Positions 11,566 to 22,734 of a stretch of DNA of 64,000 nucleotides are shown piece by piece. Numbering within the stretch: the first letter of the stretch is position 1; the number at the start of each line of letters is the position of its first letter. Under the pieces are notes generated by a model. The model made no database searches. It saw only the letters and a list, made by a program, of their open reading frames with translations, and was not told the DNA's origin. The translations under genes and the position numbers were made by a program. Origin of the DNA: Chlorops oryzae (taxonomy: Eukaryota; Arthropoda; Insecta; Diptera; Chloropidae); the NCBI GenBank assembly GCA_020466095.1, contig CM035806.1, forward strand, positions 123,582,938 to 123,646,937, read 5' to 3'.

Positions 11566-12433
11566 TTATACCCGACACACTCTGTGTCGAGGGTATATTG
11601 CGTTTGTGTGGTTGTGTGTAACACCCAGAACCAGTCGAGATAGACCATACAAAATATATATAGAAATGATCAGCGTCACCAGGAGATTCGATTTAGACAT
11701 GTCCGTCTGTCTGTCTGTCCGTCTGTCTGTCTGTCTGTTTGTATACAGTTTTCTTATCGAAGGAGTTGAGCTATCTTGACGAAATTTGGTATGCGTGCTC
11801 ACAGGGACATGAGTAAGAACAAGGTCGAGGACCCGATCGGACCATTTTTAGGAGTACCTCCAGTACTAGGGTCTGTTATGAAAATCACAAAAACTGCTCT
11901 AAAACCGATGTTTTACAAGATATTTTGATAAAATTTGGCATTTGAACATATTTTAGGCCAATTAATGTGATTCATAAAAATTAGCAAAATAGGCGTGGCA
12001 GAAGGGCGTTTTTCGAAAATTGTCTCCTACTCCCGAAACGCCTATGGGCCTTGAACGAAAATTGGCACCTATACTTCCTTTGTAGCCATAAACATCTTGC
12101 CCAAAAAATTTCTTGATCGGTCCATTATTAAGGGTACCTCCAGTACTAGGGTCTGCCACAAAAATCTCAAAACTGCCCCAAAATCTGACTTTTTCCAAAT
12201 ATTTCAATGAAACTTAGAATTTGCGCGTATATTTAAGCCTCCGATTAGAATTCAGAAAAATTGGAAAAGTGGGCGTGGCAAAGGGGCGGTTTTCATAAAG
12301 AAATTAAACAAAAGTCGGTATATGGGGCCCCTATGGCCTTAAACCACTCCTGATATTAAAAATTATTTGAAGATGTGTGTCTGTGTCGGGTATTCTATTG
12401 TCAGGCTCGCCTGACTATAACACCCTTACTTGT
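11566..12433 (+). mobile_element. INE-1/DINE-1-like subfamily A, full-length reference copy
   Basis: The most complete copy, ~868 bp. The 5' end is TATACCCGACACACTCTGTG with GAGGGTATATTG, followed by ATGATCAGCGTCACCAGG and a CTGTCTGTC stretch. Several TGGGCGTGGCA blocks follow. The 3' end has TCAGGCTCGCCTGA able to form a hairpin, then CACCCTTACTTGT. This layout is that of Drosophila INE-1: TATACCCG start, GTCCGTCTGTC, GCCACGCCC, 3' hairpin, CTTGTTT-like end. There is no coding capacity, and mobilisation would need a Helentron Rep/helicase in trans. Confidence 0.8.
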
Positions 12434-12630
12434 CTTCCGATTTGAATTTAAAAAAATTGGAAAAGTGGGCGTGGCAAAGGGGTGGTTTTCATAAATAAAT
12501 TTAGCAAAAGTCGGTATATGGGGCCACTTATGTCCTTAAACACCTTGATATTAAAAATTATTTGAACATGTGTGTATGTATCGGGTATTCTATTATCAGG
12601 CTCGCCTGACTATAACACCCTTACTTGTTT
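12434..12630 (+). mobile_element. INE subfamily A, tandem 3' fragment
   Basis: Repeats the last ~195 bp of the preceding copy, including the hairpin and TTACTTGTTT, directly abutting it. Tandem 3' ends of this kind are seen in Helitron/INE arrays. Confidence 0.75.
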
Positions 12631-12653
12631 CTAGGTATGCTGGATGTTTTATT

Positions 12654-12895
12654 CAAAGCTGTAAATGAATGATTTATTTAATGATTTATGATTTAACTCT
12701 TTTGAATAAAAATTAAATTCATTCAAAACTTTTAGGGAAAAGAATTCAATCAAAATTTTCAAATAAAAAAAAAATTACATTCAAATTTAAATTCGATTGA
12801 AATTTTTGTTGAACTAAATTCATTCATAAATCATCAATCATTATGTGAATGATATGCTGATTCATTCCAAAAAGAACCATTCGTTTACAGCTCTG
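12654..12895. mobile_element. hAT-like MITE, CARAGCTGTAAA ends
   Basis: 242 bp. Left CAAAGCTGTAAATGAATG and right CATTCGTTTACAGCTCTG are inverted. The interior repeats ATGATTTATGA/TCATAAATCAT. Flanks GTTTTATT and GTTATTAT are only roughly alike, so the 8-bp duplication is not secure. Confidence 0.55.
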
Positions 12896-13629
12896 GTTAT
12901 TATACTGCTGCCATCGATTGCACCATCGTAAAATTTCCTAGTGGGGTTCTTGGTTGGCTTGAATGTTCATGGAAACTTTGCTCCAGTTATAAACGGCTGC
13001 CAACAATCAAAGCCGCAACATTGTTGTGACTTCTGCTTCCAATATCAATATCGCTGGCTATTATGTCTTCTCGATACGCTGCCAGATATTCGCCCATTCA
13101 CTCGGATATAGGCTCAAACGCCATGGATACCCGTACATCATATACCAGCGGAAAAGCACTTCGAGAGCGCTAAGTGCACTTACTTGTAACAGTGTGTGAA
13201 TGGGCGTGTGTGCATGTGTGTGCGTCCAATGTTGGCCCACATTCAAATTTGAATTGCAATTGCCTTTCCTTCCTTTCATTTTCTTCGCTTTCCTTTCCAT
13301 TCTTCTCGTTTTGTTTGGTTCCGTGTCGTTTCTTTCCTTTTGTCTTCTTTTGTTTTGGTTTGGTTTCTTTTGCTTTAATGGCTGCGCTTACCATCATTTT
13401 CTTTTCGCTGGATTCGCTTGCTCGTTTGGTTCGCTCGCTCCTTCGCGATGTGGCGCTTGGTTGGATCAACCTTCGACTTGATTTCTATGGAAAATTTTTG
13501 TTGGCTCAATTGACAAAATACGCAGCGATTGGATCTTAGCAATAATTTTTTTCTTTCTTGTGGAATAATTAACATTATGCCCTTCAAGGAGTTTACTTTT
13601 CATATTATAAGCTAATTAAAATGAAAAAT
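12896..13629. other. Single-copy-looking intron-like sequence
   Basis: Low repeat content, with GTGTGTG and TTTC-rich patches (13190-13400). It holds opposing open frames of ~100 codons with low-complexity composition and no family resemblance. No splice-bounded exon was recognised. Confidence 0.4.
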
Positions 13630-13633
13630 TTAA

Positions 13634-13779
13634 CCCATTAACGACTGTTGGAGACAATTTGCAAAGTTTTTTTCTGAACTAAATGTTTAAAAATAATTGA
13701 ACTAGATAACTTGATATTTTAAATACATTGGTTGAATACAATCTAAGATTGCAACTCTTTGAAAGCTGCCATGAAAGGG
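13634..13779. mobile_element. Small TTAA-flanked MITE (piggyBac-like)
   Basis: 146 bp flanked by TTAA on both sides (13630-13633, 13780-13783). Ends CCCATTAACGAC and GCCATGAAAGGG are loosely inverted. A TTAA duplication with CCY ends fits the piggyBac type, but the ends match weakly. Confidence 0.4.
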
Positions 13780-13783
13780 TTAA

Positions 13784-14282
13784 TTATTTGGAAATTATAA
13801 TTACTTAAATTTAAATTTTTCTTCTTATTTTTTATTTGTAATAAATCGCAAAAAATCAATTTAAAATGAAAGGCATTCAAACGATTTTGTAATATCGAAG
13901 GCGAAGAATGATAGGGAGAGAGGAGGAGATGAAGAGAGCAAGAGAGGAAGAGGAATATCCGTCAATAATTTGATGGTCATTTCTTTTGACATGATTTTAC
14001 TATCGATTTTAAAGGTCCACTCACACACATTTCACGTGGCCGCTGTACATACGTTTGTACTTACATAAAAAGAAAAAAAAAATACATTACCCTCCCACTA
14101 ATTGAATTATTTACAAAATGCTCCAAATAAACTAACAGATGATGAGCAATATCGAACCAAGTGGACAATAAATTAGAGTGTTATACGTAGTTAGTTAAGC
14201 GAGACAAGATGTTAAGGATAACAATCTTCTATTTGGACAAGCGTCCAAATTTCAAAGTCCTTCGAAATATATTTAATCGCAG
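13784..14282. other. Non-coding, no gene recognised
   Basis: AT-rich with a GAGAGAGG-rich patch (13910-13960). Confidence 0.4.
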
Positions 14283-14963
14283 CCCTGCCTGTATGTCTGT
14301 TTGAATACAGTTTTCTTATCGAAGGAGTTGAGCTCTCTGTGCGAAAACTGGTATACATGCTTACGGGGATCTGTGTAAGAACAAGTTCGAGAATGGACCC
14401 GTTCGAATACCGATAAGGATACCTCTAGTACTAGGGTATGTCACAAAAATCCTAAAACTGAAATTTGATATTTGAACATGGTTAAAGGCATGTAATATGA
14501 TTTCCAAAACTTTTAAAAGTGGGCGTGGCAGAAGGGCGTTTTTCGAAAGTTGTCTCCTACACCCGAAATTCAAATGGGACTTGAACGAAACTTGGCACCT
14601 TGGCTTCCTTTCTAGCCATAAACGTCCCAAAAAATTTCCTTGATCGGTCCATTATTAAGGGTACCTCCAGTACTAGGGTCTGTCACAAAAATCTCAAAAC
14701 TGCCCCAAAATCTGACTTTTTCGAAATATTTCAATGAAACTTAGAATTTGAGCGTATATTAACGCCTCCGATTAGAATTCAAAAAAATTGGAAAATTAGA
14801 CGTGGCTAAGGGGCGGTTTTCATAAAGAAATTTAACAAAAGTCGGTATATAGGGCCCCTAATGGCCTTAAACACCTCTTGATATAAAAAATTAATTGAAC
14901 ATGTGTGTCTGTGTCGGGTATTTAATGTTCAGGCTCGCCTGAGTATAACACCCTTACTTGTTT
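14283..14963 (+). mobile_element. INE subfamily A, 5'-truncated
   Basis: Begins inside the TGTCTGTTTGAATACAG segment and runs to the 3' hairpin (TCAGGCTCGCCTGA) and CACCCTTACTTGTTT. It aligns with 11700-12433. Confidence 0.8.
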
Positions 14964-15314
14964 CTGTATTATTTTGTTTAACAAACTATCTTGTGCACTT
15001 ATTTCTCAATATTTAAAGGAGCTCTAAACAGGTTTTAAGTTTCTTTCCGAGTACTATAAACGTTTTTTGCTGAGATTTATTTTTAAATTCAAAAAATATT
15101 TTTATTTGATTGAGATTTGTTATAAAGTGATTTATGTTTAACACTTACTCGTTGTGAGTTATCTGCTGAGAGAAATATACATTGGTTGTAAATAAAAGTC
15201 ATAAGTATTTATTACACGAGTATCTAGTATCAAGTTATCGTAGTTACTTATTTATTTATTTCATTTCATTTCATTTCAAAGGCCTTAAACGAAAACTGAA
15301 AAAGAAACTATATA
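14964..15314. other. Non-coding; possible LINE 3' tail
   Basis: TTATTTATTTCATTTCATTT near 15247 resembles the complement of the 3' end of the LINE at 54555 (AAATGAAATAAATAA). No LINE body was found. Confidence 0.3.
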
Positions 15315-16936
15315 CACTCAGAAGAAAAAGTCTGCGTACGATGTTAATGTTTCAACATTTTCACAAAAACCACCTTTATTTTAAAATTTAATTGTGTAAA
15401 TTTTTTTTATATTTTTTTCATCGTGTTTTCAACAAATGTTACAACTTTAAATCGACTTTCAACATTCCATAAAAAATTAAAAAATTCAAAAACTAAAAAA
15501 AGTCATATTTTAGGGCAATAAAAAGTCTGCGTACACCGGATTAAAACGGCAGAAAAACGGTATTTCTTTTCATTAAATGGACATTTACAATTAAAAGTTT
15601 ATCATTAAACTGCAAACGTGTTCTTCTGGATGTTTTTTTTCCTAAAAATACTCCTAAAGTTGCGAAAAAGAAAACAATTCCTCGAAAGGGCAGGACATCG
15701 GCCTAGGTGCGAGAAAATTTTTTGTAGGTTTTTAGAAAAAGGTCCCGTCTTTCCATCAGATTGCTTACATTTACGTTTGAAGTAACTCATCAGTCCAGCG
15801 AGATGTAAACAACTTAAAATTCACTGGAATTTTAGATTTACAACCAAAATCTAGACGTCCGCCTTAGTTGAGCTTGAAAGAAACGTGGGTTTTGCTCAGA
15901 TCTGTGAAAGATAATTCTAAGTTAGCTGAAACTGCAATGGTCCTCGATATTGAAGAGTAGTACCAGAAGTTAGTAACACCCCATGCCATCCAAAAAATTC
16001 AAAAAAGAGTATGAGAATTGTGAACGTATGGTCCGTATAAAGCCGCTAATAAGGCTAATGAATTATATTGATATTGCAAATATTGGCTTTCGCCGAAAAA
16101 TAAAAAATTAGCCTCAAGAATTGTGCAAACAGGTTATATTCCCTGAAAAGAGTAAATTCTGCATATTCAAAGTGAAAGGTCATCAGGTTGTGTGATGGAA
16201 AAGAGGCACTACCTTAAATGTAGAAAATCTCCGAACGACTGTAAAGTATGGTGGTGGTGATGTTATGTTGTGGGGGTGTATAGCTAGTGCAGCAGTCAAT
16301 AAATTTGAGTTTTTGAGGTTAATATAAATGCAGCAGATTATGTGAACATTCCTAAATGTAATTTAAAGGAACCTGCAGCATGTTTTGCCCTTAGTGATAA
16401 AGTTTTCTTCTAACAACATAACGACGCAAAGCAGACTGTGCACATTACGAAACTCTGGATGCTATTTAATGACCGCAATAAGCTTAAAACGCGTTCCCAA
16501 TCTCCAGATCTGTATCCAGTAGAGAACCTATGGCATCAGAACAGATCTCAGAGATCCCTACCGATAACGTCAACGGCAAGCTGAAGGAGGTCATTCTGTT
16601 CCAATGATATGCAATTGTTTTTGAATCTTCGAAGAAACTGGTTGATTCATTGCTAGAAGGATAAGTAGAGGTTCAAAAACAACATAGCTATCCAACGAAA
16701 AATTAAAGTCCACAAAAACTTTTTTTTTTTTATGGCCCTAAAATATGTATTTTTTTAGTTTTTGAATTTTTAATTTTTTATGGAATATTGAAAGTCGATT
16801 TAAAGTTGTAAAATTTGTTGAAAATACGATAAAGAAAACATATAAAAAATTTACACCATTAAATTTTAAAACAAAGGTGTTTTTTTGGGAAAATGTTCAA
16901 AAATTAGCATCATACGCAAACTCTTTCTTCTGAGTG
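15315..16936 (+). mobile_element. Tc1-like transposon, old and degenerate
   Basis: 1,622 bp flanked by TA (15313-15314, 16937-16938). Inverted repeats of ~230 bp start CACTCAGAAGAAAAAGTC and contain TCTGCGTACG near both ends of the left repeat. The repeats are clearly diverged (CTGCGTACGATG against CATACGCAAACTC). The transposase remnant is listed separately. Confidence 0.8.
15780..16680 (+). pseudogene. Tc1-like transposase remnant
   Basis: Peptide islands in shifting frames: VKYGGGDVMLWGC near 16232 (Tc1 box [17 protein letters not shown]), QHNDAKQT near 16417, and SPDLYPVENLW near 16502. In the motif usually read QQDNDPKHT the catalytic Asp appears to be His. With many stops and frameshifts it cannot make a working DDE transposase. 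Confidence 0.75.
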
Positions 16937-16961
16937 TAGGTATCTTAATATCCTCGAATGA

Positions 16962-17030
16962 GCATGGAATTGAACCCACGGCCTTCCGAAACATAAATTG
17001 GCATCTCAGCCAACAACGCAACAAAAAAGG
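16962..17030 (-). pseudogene. tRNA-like module
   Basis: On the minus strand, TTGGCTGAGATGCC resembles an A box and GTGGGTTCAATTCC a B box in tRNA spacing. CGTGG/CCATG can form the T stem. The anticodon region is not interpretable. It lies just beyond the TA at the right end of the degenerate Tc1 element. Confidence 0.45.
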
Positions 17031-17218
17031 AGCAAATTAATAGAATTAGTTTAAAGTTAAAAGTTAAAATGAAATTTTGAAAATTAAAAAAAAAAACCAA
17101 ATCAGTCAACTGTTTGCAAGTTCAAATGCCTATAGCTCAAAAACTAAGACACCGATTGCAACAAATAATATATCGTTGCAAAGGGGAAAGTTTTCTGCTA
17201 CATACTTTATTTTATTCA

Positions 17219-17452
17219 GGCATTTCCGAAAAACCCCCTTCTGCCACGCCCACTTTACAATTTTTGGAAATTATATTACTGGCCTTGAAATATGTTCAAA
17301 TATCAAATTTCATCAAAATATGTTGAAAAACTTCGATTTTAGAGCAGTTTTTATGATTTTCGTAACAGACCCTTTCGTCAAGATAGCTCAACTCTTTCGA
17401 TAAGAAAACTGTATACAAACAGACAGACGGACAGACAGACGGACATGGCTAA
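17219..17452 (-). mobile_element. INE subfamily A internal fragment
   Basis: Contains CTTCTGCCACGCCCACTTT, TCGTAACAGACCCT, CTTTCGATAAGAAAACTG and GACAGACGG in the order of a minus-strand copy. Both ends are missing, and a deletion joins the GACCCT and TTCGTCAAG segments. Confidence 0.75.
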
Positions 17453-18319
17453 ATCAACACTTACGAATTGCCATTCTAGCAATCCAACCTTTTAAAATTA
17501 AATTTCAGTCTAAATTAATTTCGTTGAGGAAATACAACAATTTAACATTATTTACGAACAGTCGGAAAAGAAACTACGAAGAAAGATAATGAGAGCGAGA
17601 GAGCCGAAAAATTAAAGCTAAACTAAACTGCAGCACCAATCAAAAATTCAATGCATGCGAAATAGGCAGTAACAATTGAGATCAATGCTTTTGCTCCATC
17701 TCTGCGTTCCCCTTATTATTTTCCTTCTCTAAACTTCTTCTCCTCCTTTACGTTACCTAATAACCACCGCGATCAGCAGTGCTATTAATGATATCAGTAG
17801 AATGGTATTACCAGTATACACCATACATATATTTTTTTTCTTAACGAAATTAATTAAAAATTATTTATTGAAAATAAAAGCTTATAAGAAACGGAAAAGT
17901 TTTTTCTCATTCATAATTGTTATAAGGCAACGTAATAGATATTTTCGATACAAGTGTCGAAATGAAGCTTTTTTTTGCACGAGTGCGAAAAAAGCTGAGT
18001 TTCGACACGAGTGCCGAACAATATTTTATGCAATAAGATTTCAAACTAGAATTTAACCTAAATTTAAGAAAACGTTTTTTTTGTCAAGAAAATTTTTATT
18101 TTTATTTGACAGATTCATAATTTGAAATTCTTTATTATACAACTTCGTAGTATGCCCTGCTTATTTTTGCCTTGTGTTTTTTGAAATGCGTGCATTTTGA
18201 AATTTATTATTGCACGCTTTGAAATTCATTACAAACCCTGGTAGTATGCCATGCTTTTTGTTTGTTTTAAAATTTTTTTTATACTTTCTCAAATCTGGTG
18301 TCATAATATGCTTCATTAT
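17453..18319. other. Non-coding, no gene recognised
   Basis: AT-rich sequence. The 84-codon frame at 17802 is Lys-rich low complexity. TTCGACACGAGTGC/GCACGAGTGC words near 17960-18020 form a small palindrome. Confidence 0.4.
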
Positions 18320-18860
18320 GCTAGATACACACGAGGCATCTGTTGAAGCAACATGTTGAGGCGACCTGTTTTAGCTGTTCAGTACACACGGGGCAACCGT
18401 TACACCAACCTCATTAGTGTGTATTTCTTCCTAGTGAGTAGACATGCAGCAAAAAAATTTTTCGGAATGACTGACGTCATAATAGCGAAATTTGCAACAA
18501 TTTGATTTTCACTATTTTGAATTGAGTAATTCACAGCAAGACAAAATGTCCTCTAACGGTTAAAATTTGGCCATGACCACCATTCGCGAAATTCGCAAAA
18601 ATTTTTTCGGCGAGTTCTCTTATTTTTCGATTATTTGCCAGCACTAGTGAACAGCTGTTATAAGTTTTTCCATTTATTCAGTACACAACGATACATACGA
18701 GCCAATCGTTGAGGCAACTGTCACAAAATATTAAAATTTTTTGATATTTAGGCGACGGTTGCGGCAACACGAAATTCAATAGGAAACAATGCTACATACG
18801 AGGCGATGGTTGAAGCAACCAAGGCATGTTACTTCAACAGTTGCCTCGTGTGTATCTAGC
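18320..18860. mobile_element. TIR element, GCTAGATACACACGAGGC ends
   Basis: 541 bp. GCTAGATACACACGAGGC at the left and its complement at the right, extended by CTGTTGAAG / CTTCAACAG. GAGGCGAYGGTTG-type words recur inside. No secure target duplication. The centre (18485-18600) matches part of the subfamily C INE at 31172-32058. Confidence 0.65.
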
Positions 18861-19613
18861 GTTATGATTTTAAAATCGACATCATAATAGGCCTATTATG
18901 ATGTCGAATCGCATAAAAAATATTTATCAAAAAATAAACGTTTTGAGCAACGAAAAACAAAAAATGCCCAATCATAGAAAAGTACCTATATCGACTAACG
19001 TAAAAAAAATTTCGTCGTTTTAAAAGCAATTTTTTCGATTCTAAAAAAAATTTAATAGTTATTTAGGACCTCTGATTAAAATCATTATTTCCTATTTTGA
19101 TTTTTGAATGTATGTATATTTATCAGTTGAACCAATTTTTCTTCTAATTTCGGTTGAGTTTTTATATTATTTTGCCAGTAGTAAAATTCGGTACAAAATC
19201 CGGTACAAATTTGCAAAATCGTTCAATTTCGGTGTACCGAAGCGAAGGTCAAAATTCGGTACAATACCGGAAAAATCGGCGCAGTTGGTCTCGTAAAGTA
19301 TGGGGTATTTCTAGCAAAAAAGGCTTAACGATATCTATAATGTGTTCAAGATCGGGGATAGAGAATTTCTCTCAAAATGAACGAATTTAAGTTCAAAATT
19401 GATTCCGATAAAAGCTATAGGTTCCATTTAGAACTAAGTAAATTTGATTTCTTTGTATTCCGACTGAAATTGAGCCAGTGATGCTCGATTCAAGCAGTGC
19501 TGCCTTTTAGTGTGGCTTTTGTTTATTATTAAAATAAAAAAAATAAATAAAAAAAAAATCCCTCAACCTGACATCACTGGTATGAAGGAATTTCCCTCTT
19601 GGTAAGGGGTTAT
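18861..19613. other. Non-coding, no gene recognised
   Basis: AT-rich; repeated AAATTCGGTACAA words (19185-19265). A small CAGTGCTGCC...TGACATCACTG pair (19495-19580) looks hAT-like but has no duplication. Confidence 0.4.
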
Positions 19614-20340
19614 ATAAGAATTTTCAAAAAATCGATTTTTTTATTTTATTTTCTTAATGTACATATATTTAAGAATACACACAGAAAAGTTCATATCGTT
19701 TCGGTGAATATTTTCGAAGTTACACGCATATTTGAAAAGGCGTTTTAGAGAGTTTGAAAGTATAATGCGTTTTTTTTTTGGCGTTTAAATGCATTTTTCT
19801 CAAAATGTTGTTTCAAAGTCGGTGATCAACATTACTCAAAAACGGCTGAACCGACTAGTCTCAAATTTAAACACGAGCTTCTTAAATATATTTTTTAGTA
19901 ATTAATCGAAGATTTTTTCTCACCGATAAATATTTTTTTTTATAAACAATTTAAGCCGAAATTTTGATCAAAAATCGATTTTTATTTTTGAGAAGCCGCC
20001 ATTTTGTTGAAAAATTAAATTTTGCTTATTCCTTCGATTAAGTAGGTACTAGATTTAACATCAATTTACCGAAAACTGTTTGGTTTTTTAATTTGAGAGG
20101 ATCCATTTCGGAGATATAGTGGTCACCGCAAAACGTGTTTTTTGAGAGGAGCTCCCGGAGGTCAGCTGTAGCACCTTTCAAAATTAATATTTTTACTAAT
20201 AACAAGTGTTAAAATACAGTTAAAATATACCATAATATGTGTACAAATTATTAGATTGAAAAAATATAAAAGTATTCTGAGGAAAAATTCTTCAAAAATC
20301 GCATTTTTTTTTTTTACCTGTTATTTGTATATAACCCCTT
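19614..20340. mobile_element. TIR element, AAGGGGTTATATA ends
   Basis: 727 bp with a 13-bp perfect terminal inverted repeat AAGGGGTTATATA / TATATAACCCCTT. Subterminal AAAAATCGATTTTTT and AAAAATCGCATTTTT lie in mirror positions. No transposase and no clear duplication. Confidence 0.6.
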
Positions 20341-20423
20341 AAGGGACTTTTTCGAATCCATATTAAACGGAAACCACTCCACTCGTACTTACATACATAT
20401 GTACATTTTTATTTTTGTATGTT

Positions 20424-20599
20424 CAGTGTACTCTCTCTTAAGCGGACACTAACGGGACCGAAAAATATGTCCGTTTAACAGAGGTGTCCGTTTAAGAGGA
20501 AACTATTTGAGAAGCAGGAGCACTAGAGCATTCCCAAAAACTATCCGCTTAAGAGAGGTGTCCGCTTAAGAGAAGTGTCCGCAAGGAGAGAGTACACTG
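20424..20599. mobile_element. pogo/Tigger-like MITE
   Basis: 176 bp, CAGTGTACTCTCTCTTAAGC against its complement ending AGAGAGTACACTG. CGCTTAAGAGA and GTCCGTTTAAGAG repeat inside in both orientations. A TA follows the right end; the left flank is TT, so the duplication is imperfect. Confidence 0.6.
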
Positions 20600-20601
20600 T
20601 A

Positions 20602-20975
20602 TTCCATTTGAGAATCAATTAAAGAGGGTTTCTCCAAAGCCACTGCACTGATATGAGTCCAAAAAAGAATCCAAAATATTTCCAGCTCCGAACGAATGCC
20701 GACTGTAGCGTACAAATTGTATTAAAAAAATACATGTACATGCAATGAATTGTTTCCATACATGGTCTTCATGCTTTATTTGGTCTTAACTCCAGCTTTA
20801 GCATCATGTTACTTTTATTAAAAGAAAACGGCAAATAGTAACAAAGAAAAGAAACAAAAAAATTAGAAAACAGAAAACAAAAAATAGGTAATAATAATTT
20901 TTTCCTTCATTCAAGCTCAATTAAAAGAGCACATTTAATCGTTGATAGTGACTGTGTGTTTGCGTCGCATACACC
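20602..20975. other. Non-coding, no gene recognised
   Basis: AT-rich linker up to the hAT element. Confidence 0.4.
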
Positions 20976-21081
20976 TAGGGTTACCAGATCCTGAAAGTGC
21001 TAAAGCAGTACATTTCAATTCTTTTCCAAAAAAAAGCACTACATTTCGGAAAAAAGAAGTACATTTTTTTGCACTAAATGC

Positions 21082-21119
<38 letters not shown>

Positions 21120-21916
21120 AATAACAAAAATAACAGCTTTCATAGCAAAATTAAACTGAACTCATTCTAGATTTTTATTTTGTAAGCGTCGCCCACTATA
21201 AAAAATGACATTTTTACGCCTCTATCATTTTCAATTGACTGTGGTCGTACTGCACTGAAGCGGAAAAAACTAGAGTCAGAAAATTGTTTGTTTTAATGAC
21301 CCAAATAAGGCAAATTCTTTAATTATTTTAGGAGTAAATCCAACAAATACTGGAATGCTGGTTTATTGAATTTAAAATACCTCTGAAATCTAACATTTTT
21401 GTTATTTTAATATACAACCACAGCTCTTCATTTAATTAACATAGATTCGTGCAACTCTAACAGATTGGACGCATGCCTCAAGTCGATGCTCCGATATTAT
21501 ATAAATATGTATTATATTATATATGCTAGTCTGTGCATTTTAAATTAAAGAAAAACTTTTTGGACATTCACAAAAAGTTTGGTTATATTTGAAAAAATTG
21601 TATTTCTTATCTTTTTCAATTTTTTATCATCTAGAATTCCCGATAAGGCTGATTATCTTCTCCATTTTCTGTTTTTAAAAAGCTTCATACAGCAATTTTT
21701 CATTGGCAATTTTCGAGCTCTGCAAAACAGGCAAGGCGAAATGAAATTTTTTCTCCCCTAATTTTAATTCCCTATCGATTTTAAAAAGCAGTACAAAGAA
21801 CTACGAAAATGAAAATGCAGTACATTTTGGGATTAATTTTTTTGGGAGTACAACGCTGTACACCGGTTCAAAAAGCAGTACGTTTACTCCCAAAAACAGT
21901 ACGTCTGGCAACCCTA
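20976..21916. mobile_element. hAT element, TAGGGTTRCCAGA ends
   Basis: 941 bp. Ends TAGGGTTACCAGATC and GTCTGGCAACCCTA are inverted, with a perfect 8-bp duplication CATACACC (20968-20975, 21917-21924). GCAGTACATTT/CAGTACGT words recur near both ends. A T run lies at 21087-21112. Open frames are short and I recognise no transposase. Confidence 0.8.
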
Positions 21917-22160
21917 CATACACCTGAATAATTGCTTAATCAACTTAACGTCACGTAACCGAACGTAACGTAATGTTTGATGTTTCGTTATTCGAGTTAT
22001 CTTGACAATGAACAAAAACGGGGGCAGTAAAGTAGTAAAGCGCAGATAACGGTATCAAATTCACTGCGGTTTGGAAAGACGCGTCGTCATCTTCGTTTTT
22101 TGTTTTGTCTTCATGGAGCGTTTAAACGATTTAATAAAAGACCAAGTATGTATTCTATTA

Positions 22161-22193
<33 letters not shown>

Positions 22194-22311
22194 GAATAAA
22201 CGTAAGAAGATTAGAAACGTCTGTTAAAGGTTTTGTTCTGTTTAGTTACATTAAACACTTTTCATTTTATAATCCAGAAAGAAGTCGAGGCAACAGGAAA
22301 TATTTTATAAT
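21917..22311. other. Non-coding with a 32-bp A run
   Basis: An A run at 22161-22192 follows AATAAAAG at 22133, so a small retroposed 3' end is possible. No body was identified. Confidence 0.35.
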
Positions 22312-22734
22312 ATTGCGGTTGTGTGGTTGTGTGTAACACCCAGAACTAGTCGAAAGACCATAAAAAATGTGTATAGAAATGATGAGCGTCACCACGAGAT
22401 TCGCTTAAGCTATCCCCGTCCGGCTTTCTATCTGTCCGTATCAGTGATGCCACTCGCTCAAAAAATAATGTATCAAAATAATTTTTCAAAAGTATCAAAA
22501 AGTATCTCCATTTCTTAAAAAAAGTATCAAAATTGTAAATTGATAACCCCATTGAAAATTTCCATAGAAAATTGTAAAAACTATACTAAAAAAGAAATGG
22601 AAACTCTTTCCTTTCTTCCGGGGGCATTAGAATTTTAAAAAACTTAAAAATTCAATGTTAAAAAACTAAGTTTTTATTTTCACAATTTCAAAAGTTAAAA
22701 AAAGAACAAAAACAGCTATTCATATGCTTACAAA

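Noticed and set aside
13061..13587. Opposing ~70-120-codon frames, possible exon
   Set aside because: Low-complexity composition, no family resemblance, no convincing splice boundaries.
19495..19580. Short hAT element CAGTGCTGCC...TGACATCACTG
   Set aside because: The ends are loosely alike but the flanks show no 8-bp duplication and the interior is only AT-rich filler.
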